Below, in pieces: positions 21,817 through 33,680 of a stretch of 64,000 nt of DNA; position 1 is the stretch's first letter, and each line of letters opens with the position of its first letter. A program made the position numbers and the translations under genes. Where the stretch lies: positions 2,366,782-2,430,781 of the forward strand of contig CM036759.1 in assembly GCA_020796225.1 (NCBI GenBank). Direction: 5' to 3'. Origin of the DNA: Arion vulgaris. Taxonomy: Eukaryota > Mollusca > Gastropoda > Stylommatophora > Arionidae. The notes beneath the pieces are model-generated. The model was not told where the DNA came from. It saw only the letters and a program-made list of their open reading frames with translations, and made no database searches.

Positions 21817-22152
21817 TGTTATAGGTGGGGGTCCATGCACACCCGATAATAAAAGCCAATGCTGTCGTTCAGTATTCATATATATATATTTATTTGACGA
21901 TGTTAATCATGGCGACAAAAACACGCCTGTCTCATCTCAAGGGTTCAATCTTAGTCACCTTGTTTACTAAAAGGAATGTCGCTAATTAACGGTCACTACA
22001 CAACTACGTAAAAACGTCATTGTCTCGTTGTTATGTGTTGCGCCTCTGCTAGAGTGCAACACATAGTCTCAACTATTAATTATCTAATTATATACTACAC
22101 TAACTATATGGCTAACTGTCCATTCCTCCGCTGCCATCTGGGAACTATGACA
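21817..22152 (-). repeat. LTR (5') of element 1
   Basis: 336 bp. Ends match the 15905-16237 copy. Followed by the TCCC target duplication. Confidence 0.9.
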
Positions 22153-22156
22153 TCCC

Positions 22157-22659
22157 TTATATTGATAATAGGGCCTACTGTTGACAAATGAGGAACGGCT
22201 TCTGGATATAACGATTATCTGACGAGATTGACTTTGTTGTCATAGAACCAAAAACGAGAGGTTGCCCCCATGGATGATACAGAAGGAGGGATCGGTTATA
22301 TGGAGCATATATTGTGTTTACAACTTAACATTATATATCATGGGAAAGTTACAGCAACAACAAACTAGGCTGCTGATATCATTCTCATTCCGAGTAGATA
22401 CATCAGTGCAGTTTCCAACAGCAGATGTGGATGGTTCTGATTGTTCTTCCTTGTAGTATTTCTATTTGTTGTGTGCACATACACGCAAGTGCAGGATCCC
22501 CACCGATTTGTGATCTGTTGTGTGCACATACACAAGTGCAGGATCCTCCACCGATTTGTGAACTATTTCTCTTCAATTTCAAGCTGTTGCAAAAAGGAAA
22601 TATTTGGGTTTTTTTCTGTTCATTGTAATCTTAGTACTCTTATGTGCTTGCATTCAGAG
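22157..22659. other. No gene; short direct repeats
   Basis: The first bases probably continue the LINE interrupted by LTR element 1. A 48-bp segment (GTTGTGTGCACATACAC) is present twice near 22467-22560. Nothing else recognised. Confidence 0.4.
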
Positions 22660-24175
22660 ACGTAGTCTCCATGTGTGCTAGTCGTGCGCCGCACACCTAT
22701 AGTTAGTCTTTCCTCTTGGGCCTGTGGGCAGCGCATGGGTAGGGTCATAGTTCTCCATGTCTCGCGGTTCGTTGCTATCTGTTTCAGGTCTTTAATGTTT
22801 ACTAGGCCCATCGTTGAGCCTTCTCTGGTGATGGTTCTCTGGTGCAGAGTCTCTCTTGGTCTTCCTCGTTTTCTTGTTCCCTCTGGTGTCCATATGAGGA
22901 TTGGTAAGAGTCTTCTCTCATCCATTCTAAGTGTGTGGCCGATGTAGTTCCAGCGGCGCTTTCTTATAAAATTTGATACATTTTCTTGCTTGGTCTCTTG
23001 TCTTATTTGTGTATTGGGTCTGAAATCTGACCATTTGAGATTCAATATTCTTCTAAGACATTTATTCTCAAAGTTATCTAATTTTCTTTCTAGAGCTTTT
23101 GTTGCTTTCAAACTCTCGCATCCATAAGTTAATACTGGAATCACACAAGAGTTAAAGATCTTTAATTTTAATTGCTTGCTGAGTGAATTGGACTTCCATA
23201 TATTTGACAATTTGTTAAAAGCACTTGATGCCAATGCGATTCTGTGTGGAATTTCTGGCGCTGTATCCCCGTAGATGTCATCATACTCCCTAGGTATGTA
23301 AACTTTTGACTTTTTCAAGAGTGTAGTTTTTAGTTGAATATTTTCTGGACTGCTGGTAAGGTCAACAATTTTGTTTTTGTGGTGTTTATTTGGAGACCAA
23401 TTTGTCCTGAGATATTTTGGAGAAGGTTTGTTTTCATTTGAATATCTTGGTGTGATGAACTCAAAAGGGCTATATCAGTCTGCAAAATCAGGTCTTCTAA
23501 AATGTTATCAACCCACTTGATGCCCATATTTGCGTTATTGGTGCATTTTCGCATGACCCAGTCAATTGCTATTCCAAAGAGCATTGGCGATAAGACGCAG
23601 CCTTGTTTCACTCCTGTTTCCACTGGGAACCAGTCAGAGTTACCGAAATCTGTTCTTACACTGCAGCGCGATTCACTGTAGAAGGATTTTATGATGATGA
23701 TGAATTTAGCAGGGAAACCATAGTTTTTGAGTAGTTTCCAAAGCGTAGGACAGTGAATACTGTCAAACGCTTTCTGAAAATCAACAAAGTTGATGATTAA
23801 ATTCGATTGAAATTCTACGAACTCTTCAATGATTACTCTTAGTGTGAAGATGTGATCTATGCATGCTCGTTTGGTCTAAACCCTGCTTGTTCTTCTCTTA
23901 GCCTTTCATCTATAGACTTTTCAGTCTCTCGAGTAACATGCTACAAAAAAGTTTTCCTGGCACTGACAGTAGGGTGATCCAACGCCAGTTATTACAATCA
24001 GACAAATCTCCTTTTTAGGTAATTTGAAAATAATACCATCTTTCCACTGTTGTGGTGAGGGATTCATTTGCCAGATTTCATTTATCAGTTGGAGTATATG
24101 TTGTAAGTTGTTATCATCTGCTGCTTTGAGCATTTCTCCAGAGATGTTATCATCACCAACTCCGCACACCTATGC
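22660..24175 (-). mobile_element. LINE reverse transcriptase and C-terminal region
   Basis: In minus order: VGDDNISGEMLKAADDNN (24169-), QQWKDGIIFKLPKK, then METGVKQGCVLSPMLFGIAI (23623-), a decayed catalytic box (ILQTDIALLSS in place of FADD), then IFNSCVIPVLTYGCESLKAT, RKRRWNYIGHTLRM and EGTRKRGRPRETL (23318-22620). Frames are broken, so it is inactive. This is a different family from the 14431 element. Confidence 0.85.
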
Positions 24176-24824
24176 CAGGCGTAAAATAAAAATAAAGTAA
24201 TTATTCTGTTAAGTATTCACAACAATATTTACTAGAAAATATTTGTAGTGTAGCTATAAGTAGTTGTCTATTGTTGAATTTAAGTGACTGGGCAAACTGC
24301 CACTCTATACAGATGCTTTGTGACAAGCAATTCCGGTATGTTAGTAATTAGGAGTTACGACCCTTGTTCTCCGAGCATCGCTCGGTTCTTTCCGGCCTAC
24401 GCGTGCTGGTTGATTCTAACACGAACTATGACGTTGTGTGAAGCAAGTGTGGGGAGAGTTTGGTGGGCAGGTTGTGGTTTCACATAGCGAATGTGTGCGG
24501 GAGAAAACCAGCACTAACAATAAAAGTACTTGATGTTTAAAAGACGTTTATGTTGGCATGTTCGACTATGTACAATTGAAAAATGAACTTGTACTTTAAT
24601 GTTCGGAGGAGTTCTACAATAAGTCAGTTCATGACTTACTGCAGTTTTTAGTTGAAAATGTTCTCAGTTCAAGTTTTAAAGAAGTGTTCAAACAGACAGA
24701 ATAGATAATGACTTCCAGCAACCATTGCCACTGTTGAAATGTCATTTTTAGCATTAAATCTAATCCACAGTTGCTGCAGATCTACACACAGTCAATATAG
24801 ACTCTCCAATCTTAGCCTTTTGTC
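24176..24824. other. Intergenic, no gene seen
   Basis: No repeat family or exon that I can support. Confidence 0.4.
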
Positions 24825-25040
24825 TTATTTGAAAGCTCCATATCGAACACTTGTTAAACCACTCTTTGTGATCTGAGCCTAAAAGCGATTGTACGTTGTG
24901 CCAGTTATGCGCCTATAAGTAGGCCAGACATTTAATTTCTGCAAAGCTTTTGTTACTAGAGTCGAACTTACATCATGCCTTGTAGGTTACAGTGTTACTA
25001 TTCTTTGCTCTCCTTGTGAGCCTAGGCAACACACGGGTGA
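24825..25040. repeat. Dispersed repeat of about 210 bp, copy 1
   Basis: Shares with 37196-37425 the blocks CACTCTTTGTGATCTGAGCC-like, AATTGTACGCTGTGCCA-like, and TTTACTATTCTTTGCT. Probably a SINE or LINE end. Family unknown. Confidence 0.6.
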
Positions 25041-25047
25041 TGATTTA

Positions 25048-25302
25048 TACATATTTGCTTCAAGGTGTCAATATATTGTTGTAGGTCTTGTTCTTTTGTT
25101 GTATCTTTGCTTCAAGGTGTCAATATATTGTTGTAGGTCTTGTTCTTTTGTTGTATCTTTGCTTCAAGGTGTCAATATATTGTTGTAGGTCTTGTTCTTT
25201 TGTTGTATCTTTGCTTCAAGGTGTCAATATATTGTTGTAGGTCTTGTTCTTTTGTTGTATCTTTGCTTCAAGGTGTCAATATATTGTTGTAGGTCTTGTT
25301 CT
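25048..25302. repeat. 52-bp minisatellite, five copies
   Basis: Unit starts TTTGCTTCAAGGTGTCAATA. It abuts the RT fragment at 25320. Confidence 0.95.
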
Positions 25303-25319
25303 TTTTTTTTATGTATCAG

Positions 25320-25700
25320 GCACTGATCATCTGCAAATAACAGTTACTTTATTTCATCATTATCCGAATGTTCTCTGAGTGAGATAAAACGATGAATTTG
25401 ACTGGACATTCACATTTTACCATGATCTTCCTCAGACCTTCTCTGTTGACCATTTTGAAAACTTTTGCAGATTCACAAAGACCATGTAAAGATTGCAATG
25501 CTGCTCTTGACATTTCTCCTGTAGTTGATAAGCTGCAAATATCATGTCTGCTGTTCCACGGCCCGCTCTGAAACCACATTTGGTCTCAGGGATTAAGTCC
25601 TGTTCCAGGTGATCAATTAAACGATTGAGGAGGACTCTGGCCAGTATCTTGTCAGCAATTGACAGGAGGGAGAATAATGTTATTTCTAAACTTCTTCAAT
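25320..25700 (-). mobile_element. LINE RT fragment
   Basis: Minus-strand frames give ARVLLNRLIDHLEQDLIPET, then the fragments CGFRAGRGTADMIF-like and LQEKCQEQ-like with frame changes. This matches RT motif 2-3 of non-LTR elements. Confidence 0.6.
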
Positions 25701-26019
25701 GACCTGGCTTTGCTTGGAAGCTTCAGCTCATTGACATAGCACTGAAGTACTAAGGATGTCTGTTGTTATTTTTAACCTATCCGGAACAAATGCTGGAATT
25801 GAACTGACCTAGAACTAGGGATGAGGAGCCTCTGCTCTGCCCAATGATGCAGCAGCCACGATAGGGCTCACAGTGAGCAAACGCAGAAGTAAAGCTGCAG
25901 ATATTTGCTACATATCATCAGGTGTAGTTAGTATCATTCTGGCTTCTTTCCGACCACAGAGGGTGCGCATGCATCTTGTCCAACCACAGAGGGTGTGGTG
26001 CATATTATTTTATAAGACA
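25701..26019. other. Intergenic, no gene seen
   Basis: Resembles 32505-32740 (both contain ACTTCTTCAATxACCT and CAGCAGCCAxGATAG), so it is probably a dispersed repeat. Confidence 0.4.
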
Positions 26020-26378
26020 CATACTCAATAGGTTTGCAAGCTGAAGAAGGTATAACTATTTAGAACACAACAACCAGCTCAGTATTTTGCTTATAGCGAT
26101 AGGTATACTTTAGTAACAAAACAAACAGCTAAGATTTTTTAAGCAAGTATAAACTATTTAGTAACACAACAACAAACAAGTATTTCTTACAAGTAGGTAT
26201 AACTATTCAGAACACACAACAAACAGCTCTTTCTATAGCTGAAGTAGGTATAACTATTTAGTAACACAACAACAAACAGCTCATATTTTGTATAGCTGAT
26301 AGTATAACTATTATAACAACAAGTATATTAACTGAGGATAACTGTTATACACGAACAACATCAAGTATTTTGCTTATA

Positions 26379-28701
26379 CAGTAACCCTCGACGAACTCGC
26401 TTAACACGAACACCCGGTTAACAAGAACAAAAATGTGGTCCCGTCATAAATGTCTATTTCTTATCAGTAAATAACACGAATTTCTGTATACCACGAATCA
26501 CGAACTGTATTTTAGTCCCTCCGCCAATTGTATCTCATTTAACTGAACTTCCAAAGCTTCACAATGTTTGTTGTCACCTTAAAGCCTTTCATTGTTAGTG
26601 ATCGGAAAGGTAACACTAACAGTTTCATTTACCTGTGGGATGCCCTTGAGTTTGAGATAGAGAGGCGAGATAGGTGGATACATTAATATGTACACAAAGC
26701 ATTTTCGGACAGCGGGAAAAAAGATTAATGCGTCCCCGGAAGGTGCGATAGCAGATCTGTCGGAAGTAAATTCGTCGTTTCCAGTATTCGTTACACTGTA
26801 AAGCTCTGGGTACTGTATTTTTATTACAGGTACGAGAATTTTATAGCCAGAACACCCAATTAGAAGTAAAGTATGGTTTTGGGCAGGAAGGGGGTGGAAG
26901 GAGAGAAGGGAGGAGCAGAAAGTGAAAATGAAATTCCAGTTGATAAAAATCTGGTGAGAAAATGTTCAGATAGGACGAAAAGTTAGATAGAGTCAGTTGA
27001 AGAGTCATGTCTAAGAGGAAGCAGACAGGTATAGATCTGGAAACAAAACTAAGAATTCTAAACGAAGTAGACCGTGGTGCATTGAAGAAAAAGACAATTG
27101 CTGAACAGTATGGAATTGCCAAGTCTACCTTATCCACAGTACTTAAAGACCGGAAAAAAATTCTTAATGCTGTTGCATTAGGTTCCGGTAACAAATCTAA
27201 GCGACTTTGTAGTGCTAAGTACGAAGATATCGAAACGCTACTTCTAGAATGGTTCAACCATATGCGCACTTCAATGTACCTTAAGTGGACCTATAATTCA
27301 GTCAAAAGCAAATGAGATTGCCAAAAATTTGGATATTCAAGATTTCAGCTGTTCCGCTGGTTGGCTGTACCGGTTCCAAAAGAGACACTCAATTTCATCA
27401 GTAGTGATTTGTGGTGAAGCAAATAAAGTTGATGAAGAAGGGGCAAACAACTGGTTGCGTGGATTTTATGGAGTGAGAGAAAAGTATGCCTCGTGTGACG
27501 TGTACAATATGGACGAAACTGGACTTTTTTTACAATCTTTTTCCAAGTCATACCCTCGAATAAAGGTGACAAGTGCCATGGTGGAGCGCGCAGTAAACAA
27601 CGTCTAACTGTTGTTCTTGTATGTAATGCAGACGGCAGTGATAAACACCTCCCATGGGTGATAGGCAAGTCCAAGAAACCACGTTGTTTTAAAAACATGA
27701 ACATGGATACTCTACCTTGCATCTACTCTCACGATAAGAAAGCTTGGATCGACAGCACATCATTTCGTAAGTGACTTCTTCATTTCAACAGTCGAATGGT
27801 GGCTCAGAATAGGCATGTTCTTCTGACAATGGACAGGTGTACGGCCCATAAAATACATGATCTGAACTTAACAAACGTAAAGGTTCAATTTTTCCCCCAA
27901 ATGCAACAAGTCGTCTTCAGCCTTTAGATCAAGGCATTATTGCTCTTATGAGAAGGCTTATCGCAAGCGACTTGAAGCTGCAATTCGCGCTGTTGAAAAC
28001 AACACGATAACCCCAAGTTGGAGTGTGCTCGATGCAATAAAAGCTATCGCTGTCTCCTGGAAATCTGTGCCATCAAAACACTTGCAGAACTGCTTTAGCA
28101 GAGCCTGGAGACATAGCAACACTAATCTTATCGAAGAGTTAGATGGTGACATCGACACCACCTCTCATGACGAATGGAATATTCTTCAAGACGTTGCAAA
28201 CCCTGGAGTTAGTTTTGAGAAATTCATTAGTGCAGATGACGATGTTGCCGTGTGTTCTCCAGAGGAATCTGATGTACATGTACAATCAGTTGTGTGTGAG
28301 GTGCAAGAAATATCATCAGAAGAAAGTGATGAAGACAATAGTATACCGCCCACCTGCCAGGAAGTGTTAACGGCCTTGGACACTTTAGAACGGTTTGCTA
28401 CAACAGCTGAAATGACCGCTAGGTTTACGGAAGCTATACACCAGTTGCCGGAAGTTACTATGCACTTTCGCCCCCATCTGCGACAGCGCAATATACAGGA
28501 ATTTTTCTGCAGAAAATAATACGTGAGTACTTCTTTAAAGTTAATTACTGTAGTAGTGTTTATATGATGACATCTGTATTGTATATGGTTAATACTGTGC
28601 TGCATTGCAATGCCAAAATTTGAGTCCCCGATTACACGAATTTTTTAACACGAACTCGTGATTTTCGGTCCCTTCGAGTTCGTGTTAACGAGGGTTTACT
28701 A
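26379..28701 (+). mobile_element. Pogo/Tigger DNA transposon (2.3 kb)
   Basis: Terminal inverted repeats CAGTAACCCTCG... and ...CGAGGGTTTACTA are flanked by TA at 26377-26378 and 28702-28703, the Tc1/mariner-pogo target. TTAACACGAAC recurs in both ends. The interrupted target unit reads GCTTATAGCTGAAG. It carries one decayed transposase gene. Confidence 0.92.
27007..28519 (+). pseudogene. Tigger-type transposase, frameshifted
   Basis: Starts MSKRKQTGIDLETKLRILNE with a psq-type helix-turn-helix (TIAEQYGIAKSTLSTVLKDR), then a CENP-B-like DNA-binding part (CSAGWLYRFQKRHSIS). The DDE domain follows: VYNMDETGLF (first Asp), a second Asp in LLTMDRCTAH (about 27830) and a third in LQPLDQGII (about 27925). 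The C-terminus is acidic and ends IQEFFCRK. Frame changes near 27310, 27600, 27770 and 27950 break it. All three Asp codons survive, so decay is recent or mild. It would bind the terminal repeats and move the element; here it is inactive. Confidence 0.88.
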
Positions 28702-28891
28702 TAGCTGAAGTAGGTATAACTATTTAACAACACAACAACAACAAACAGCTCAAGTATTTCTGCTTCTTCAACATAAAAGTTTAATACTTAAAACCTGCAA
28801 GAAGGTGTCAGGTCAAATACAAATCAAAACAACGTCTGCTGTACAGAAATATTACATACAAGTTTTTCTCATGGCCTTTAGACATTAACGT

Positions 28892-29302
28892 TTGCAGTCA
28901 CTAAACGTTTCTCAGTGATTCGATGAGTATACTCAGGGAGATTGAAACAGGATGGGCTCAGAGACAATGGTTGGAGTCACAGACTTTTATCCATGCACAT
29001 TTTCTCAGTGATTTGATGAGTGTGCTCAGGGAGATTGAAACAGGCTGGGCTCGGAGACAATATTTGCAGTCACTAAATGTTTCTCAGTGATTCGATGAGT
29101 ATACTCAGGGAGATTGAAACAGGCTGGGCTCGGAGACAATGTTTGCAGCCACTAAACGTTTCAGAGTGATTCGATTAGTATGCTCAGGGAGATTGAAACA
29201 GGCTGGGCTCGGAGACAATGTTTGCAGTCACTAAACGTTTCTCAGTGATTTGATGAGTATGCTCAGGGAGATTGAAACAGGCTAGGCTCGGAGACAATGT
29301 TG
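28892..29302 (+). repeat. About 79-bp tandem repeat derived from a LINE RNase H segment, five copies
   Basis: Each unit encodes FLSDSMSILREIETGWA (the SDSMS Asp motif) and RRQWLES/RRQYLQS in one plus frame, like the single LINE copy at 8395-8850. Later units have decayed frames. Confidence 0.8.
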
Positions 29303-29757
29303 AAGATATTCAGAAGCAATTAGAGCACCTGTCCAGAGTGCAATGAAGATATTGCGAAGGCAATTAGAGCACCTGTCCAGAGTGCAATGAAGATATTGCG
29401 AAGGCAATTAGAGCACCTGTCCAGAGTGCAATGAAGATATTGCGAAGGCAATTAGAGCACCTGTCCAGAGTGCAATGAAGATATTGTGAAGGCAATTAGA
29501 GCACCTGTCCAGAGTGCAATGAAGATATTGTGAAGGCAATTAGAGCACCTGTCCAGAGTGCAATGAAGATATTGTGAAGGCAATTAGAGCACCTGTCCAG
29601 AGTGCAATGAAGATATTGTGAAGGCAATTAGAGCACCTGTCCAGAGTGCAATGAAGATATTGTGAAGGCAATTAGAGCACCTGTCCAGAGTGCAATGAAG
29701 ATATTGTGAAGGCAATTAGAGCACTGTCCAGAGGCAATGAAGATATTTGAAACTGCC
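29302..29757. repeat. 44-bp minisatellite, about 10 copies
   Basis: Unit starts AAGATATTGCGAAGGCAATT. The last copies are shortened. It follows directly on the previous array. Confidence 0.95.
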
Positions 29758-29935
29758 CTATTACTCCATCTCCTTCACTCTGGATAAGAATGCATATTTA
29801 GTAATCTTTTCTATACCACCAGCATCTCTTATCACAATGATTAAATCTGCACTATCCATTGACTGTCCTTCATTTAGCAATGAAATTGAATATAAGGTTT
29901 CAACAGATGGATTATATAAATGAAATTCTATCATT

Positions 29936-30128
29936 GTTAGCTCTTCATCTCTCTACACTAGTTCTTGTATTTCTCTCACATTATTCAACTTCATCTCTCT
30001 AGACTAGTTCTTGTATTTCTCTCACATTATTCAACTTCATCTCTCTAGACTAGTTCTTGTATTTCTCTCACATTATTCAACTTCATCTCTCTAGACTAGT
30101 TCTTGTATTTCTCTCACATTATTCAACT
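29936..30128. repeat. 46-bp minisatellite, four copies
   Basis: Unit starts CTCTCTAGACTAGTTCTTGT. Confidence 0.95.
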
Positions 30129-30185
30129 GAATTAAATCTTCAAAGTGTGCAAGCAGTCAGACTTCTTTCTTTCTTTCTCTAATCC

Positions 30186-30366
30186 TGTTTTGCCTCACAG
30201 CGTCAGGAAAAGTTTTGTCTTACAGCGTCAGGACAAGTTTTGCCACACAGCGTCAGGACAAGTTTTGTCTCACAGCGTCAGGACAAGTTTTGCCACACAG
30301 CGTCAGGACAAGTTTTGTCTCACAGCGTCAGGACAAGTTTTGCCACACAGCATCAGGAAAAGTTGT
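30186..30366. repeat. 25-bp minisatellite, about seven copies
   Basis: Unit TTTTGCCACACAGCGTCAGG plus ACAAG, alternating with a TTTTGTCTCACAG variant, so the higher-order unit is about 50 bp. Confidence 0.92.
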
Positions 30367-30551
30367 GACTGCTAGAATCGGCCTTTGAGTGCATTTCATA
30401 AATAGTGTTTTTTTATCTTAAGTTATTTATGAGGTCCCTTTTTGCATGCACCCATTTGAGCAGTCAGTGTAGGAGGCTCTCAATGTTCTAGGCTAGCAGC
30501 AACTTGATATTCAATAGCAGCTAAAATCATTGATAATCAAATGTCGGGTAA

Positions 30552-31386
30552 GACAGATCAAGCTCTGTAGACAGTCAGTGTATGGATGTGACAGATCAAG
30601 CTCGGTAGACAGTCAGTGTATGGATGTGAGAGATCAAGCTCTGTAGGTAGTCAGTGTATGGATGTGACAGATCAAGCTCTGTAGGTAGTCAGTGTATGGA
30701 TGTGACATATCAAGTTCTGTAGGTAGTCAGTGTATGGATGTGACAGATCAAGCTCTGTAGGTAGTCAGTGTATGGATGTGACAGATAAAGTTCTGTAGGT
30801 AGTCAGTGTATGGATGTGACAGATCAAGCTCTGTAGGCAGTCAGTGTATGGATGTGACAGATCAAGTTCTGTAGGTAATCAGTGTATGGATGTGACAGAT
30901 CAAGTTCTGTAGGTAGTCAGTGTATGGATGTGACAGATCAAGCTTTGTAGGCAGTCAGTGTATGGATGACAGATCAAGCTCTGTAGGTAGTCAGTGTGTG
31001 GATGTGACAGATCAAGCTCTGTAGACAGTCAGTGTATGGATGTGACAGATCAAGCTCTGTAGACAGTCAGTGTATGGATGTGAGAGATCAAGCTCTGTAG
31101 GTAGTCAGTGTATGGATGTGACAGATCAAGCTCTGTAGGTAGTCAGTGTATGGATGTGACAGATCAAGCTCTGTAGGCAGTCAATGTATGGATGTGACAG
31201 ATCAAGCTCTGTAGGTAGTCAATGTATGGATGTGACAGATCAAGCTCTGTAGGCATTCAGTGTATGGATGTGACAGATCAAGCTCTGTAGGCAGTCAGTG
31301 TATGGATGTGACAGATCAAGCTCTGTAGGTAGTCAGTGTATGGATGTGACAGATCAAGCTCTGTAGGTAGTCAGTGTGTGGATGTA
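30552..31386. repeat. 38-bp minisatellite, about 22 copies
   Basis: Unit starts TCAAGCTCTGTAGGTAGTCA. Variants (GTAGACAG, GTAGGCAG, GTAGGTAG) are interspersed. Confidence 0.95.
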
Positions 31387-31439
31387 TAGATTTCCCTTGC
31401 TTTTCTTCGTGTTTTCAACAATATTCTCTAAATATAAAT

Positions 31440-32463
31440 AATAATTATGATACTGCTAGACTGTGTTAGAGCCATATATATGGAAAGTGAAAGTGCCATA
31501 CAAACAAGCGCCGGACTCACAAATTGGTTTCCAGTAACATCAGGAGTACGGCAAGGATGTGTATTATCACCTCTTCTCTTTATTATATACATGGATAGTA
31601 TCACCAAAATAGATGAAGCATCACTCAACGCAGACCAACAAAATGAACTGCTCTTGCTGACGACCAGTGTATATTCCATAATAATATTGAACAGCTTCAA
31701 GAACACATAAACTTACTCAACAATAGCTGCCTCAAATACAACATGAAGGTCAACATTCAAAAGACAGAAGTCATGACTATAAGTAGAGAACATAAAGATA
31801 TCAACATAAAAATAAATGACCAAACGCTAAAGCAGGTGAGAGAATTCAAATACCTTGGAAGTATCTTCACATCTGATAGTAGACTGGACAGAGAGATCGA
31901 AACTAGAATCCAGCAAGCCAACAACATTACATACCAACTTACCCCAATTTTGAAACACCCAGCTATTCCAGTAGTGACTAAAGACAGATTATAAATTCAA
32001 TCTTTCTACCAACACTGTGCTACCAGAGCCAAACATGGGCACTGACAAAAGAACAAGAAAGGAAAATTACCACATGCGAAATGAGATGCCTGAGGAAAGC
32101 AGTAAATAAAACAAGAAGAGACCATATAAGAAATGAGGAAATTAGAAGAACAGTCGGAACAACACCTGCTATTAGATTTATTGAAAAACAGAGACTCAAA
32201 TGGTTTGGCCACTTGGTCAGAATGAACCCGAATACACCAGTTGCAAGAGCGTACAACCTGAAAATGGAATCATCAAGAGGAAGGGGCAGACCAAGAAAAA
32301 GATGGGTTGATGGAGTTACAGACATCTTAAAACTCCACAATACCACACCATATCAAGCGACCGAGCGTGCTTTATCTCGGAAACCGATCATCAGTTAAAC
32401 CTGCTACGCCTAACGGCAAAAAAGCAGAGAAGGACAAAAGAAAGAAAGAAAGAAAGAAAGAAT
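31440..32463 (+). mobile_element. LINE, 5'-truncated, with AAAG tail
   Basis: Plus-strand frames: GLTNWFPVTSGVRQGCVLSP and LLFIIYMDSITKI, a frameshift across the catalytic box, then VNIQKTEVMTISREHKDINI and FKYLGSIFTSDSRLDREIE, then TRRDHIRNEEIRRTVG, LKWFGHLVRMNPNTPVARAY, GRGRPRKRWVDGVTDILKL. It ends in AAAGAAAG repeats (32430-32462). It is related to the elements at 53262 and 58225. Confidence 0.85.
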
Positions 32464-32733
32464 TATGATAAAAATGAAGAAAATAAAGTTATTTCTAAAC
32501 TTCTTCAATCACCTAACTAAGTGACTGACTGACTGACTAACTAACTAACTGTGCTTGGGGATCTTCAGCCCATTGACATGTAGACAGAACAGTGAACAGC
32601 TGGAGGTGTCTATGCATTTTTTTTTACCTATTTGAAACACCAGCCAGAATTGAACTAACTTAGAACTAGGGGATGAGATGGGTTGATCTCTGTTCTGCCC
32701 AATGATTCAGCAGCCAAGATAGAGTTCACTGTG
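32464..32733. other. No gene; dispersed-repeat remnant
   Basis: ACTGACTGACTAACTAAC run at about 32518-32550 and similarity to 25690-25870. Confidence 0.4.
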
Positions 32734-32960
32734 CTAGATTTTGAGTTCTTTCTGGATAGATCTATTTATTCTCTTCTCTGTCCATGATATATGGATGACT
32801 CTTCTGTAACACCACTTATATCCATAATCCCATATATGTGTTTCCACTGCCTTGTTAAATGTCAACGTTTCACACCCATATCTGCCACTGAGAATATGTT
32901 GGCAACTATTTGTAATCACACTCAATTTCTGTAGTCTTCTGGTGATAGGTTACAACAAAT
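32734..32960 (-). mobile_element. LINE fragment after RT
   Basis: Minus frame: ILSGRYGCETLTFNKAVETH, then WCYRRVIHISWTEKRINRSI. Typical segment between RT and C-terminal region. Confidence 0.65.
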
Positions 32961-33680
32961 CTACTCTCGATATATTAATCTAGTCTTACAAACAGATGTT
33001 GTCAGAAAAGCCAACAAACACAGATACAAACATATTTTCTGAAAACAAAAAAACATCAAATGATATGTTGAGACATGTGAGAAACATGTAAATAGTTCAG
33101 GAACTAACACAAAAATCTCCTCGGAGTGCTTTTTGTTCTCATTCTCTGAGAGCATGCTATGAGATTCTATAGAACAAAGATATTCTCTGAGAGCATGCTA
33201 TGAGATTCTATAGGAGAAAGAAATTAAGACCACGCCCGAGGCTGTTGTCACCCAAGTGCAGATCATCGGCTTTTATTTGATCTCGAACACAAACAACTTC
33301 TGCGTTAGCCAAGTGGTTGAACCTGGGATGTTCCTATAAGGAAAATCCACACCGTTAGCTATTCGCAACCCGTTGTTCCAGGAACTAAAGAATGAATAAA
33401 AGAAATATATTTACAGAGTTCTCAGCTGCTTGCTATTACCTTCATCAACAACAATAAAACTGTGAATGAAATGTATTAAACAGAATTCAAATGTGTGTGT
33501 GTGTGTAGAAAATGAAGAAGGGTTGTAACAACACACACAAACTTTCAACATGATTGTATAACAATCAATCTTCAACAATCATTTCTCTAATTTTTCTCTC
33601 TGTATCTGTCTGACTTGTCTGAACTTGGCTCATCATCCGTGGCAAAAGTTAATATCAAGGGAGATAATGGTAACATTTGT
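32961..33680. other. Presumed TDRD9 3' flank or UTR
   Basis: No other exon found. A 32-bp segment with CTCTGAGAGCATGCTATGAG is duplicated at about 33143 and 33185. A (TG)n run lies at 33491. In the TDRD9 direction AATAAA-like strings occur (minus of TTTATT at about 33270 and 33395), but I cannot choose a polyadenylation site. Confidence 0.35.

Larger units (their letters stand above)
15905..22152 (-). mobile_element. LTR retrotransposon, element 1 (6.25 kb, minus orientation)
   Basis: LTRs at 15905-16237 and 21817-22152 begin TGTTATAGGTGGG and end CTATGACA as read on the plus strand. A 4-bp duplication TCCC flanks it (15901-15904, 22153-22156). Coding frames run on the minus strand, so the right LTR is 5'. 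A primer binding site complementary to a tRNA-Leu 3' end lies next to it. Order in transcription: leader of about 1.35 kb, gag-like ORF, a long acidic ORF, a short frame with one membrane segment, 3' LTR. I found no protease, RT, RNase H or integrase motif, so it looks non-autonomous. Element 2 at 44887-51026 is colinear. Confidence 0.9.
26020..28775. repeat. About 60-bp minisatellite, split by a Tigger element
   Basis: Degenerate units with AGCTGAAGTAGGTATAACTA and ACACAACAACAAACAGCT occur at 26020-26376 and resume at 28704-28775. The Tigger at 26379-28701 lies inside one unit. Confidence 0.8.
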
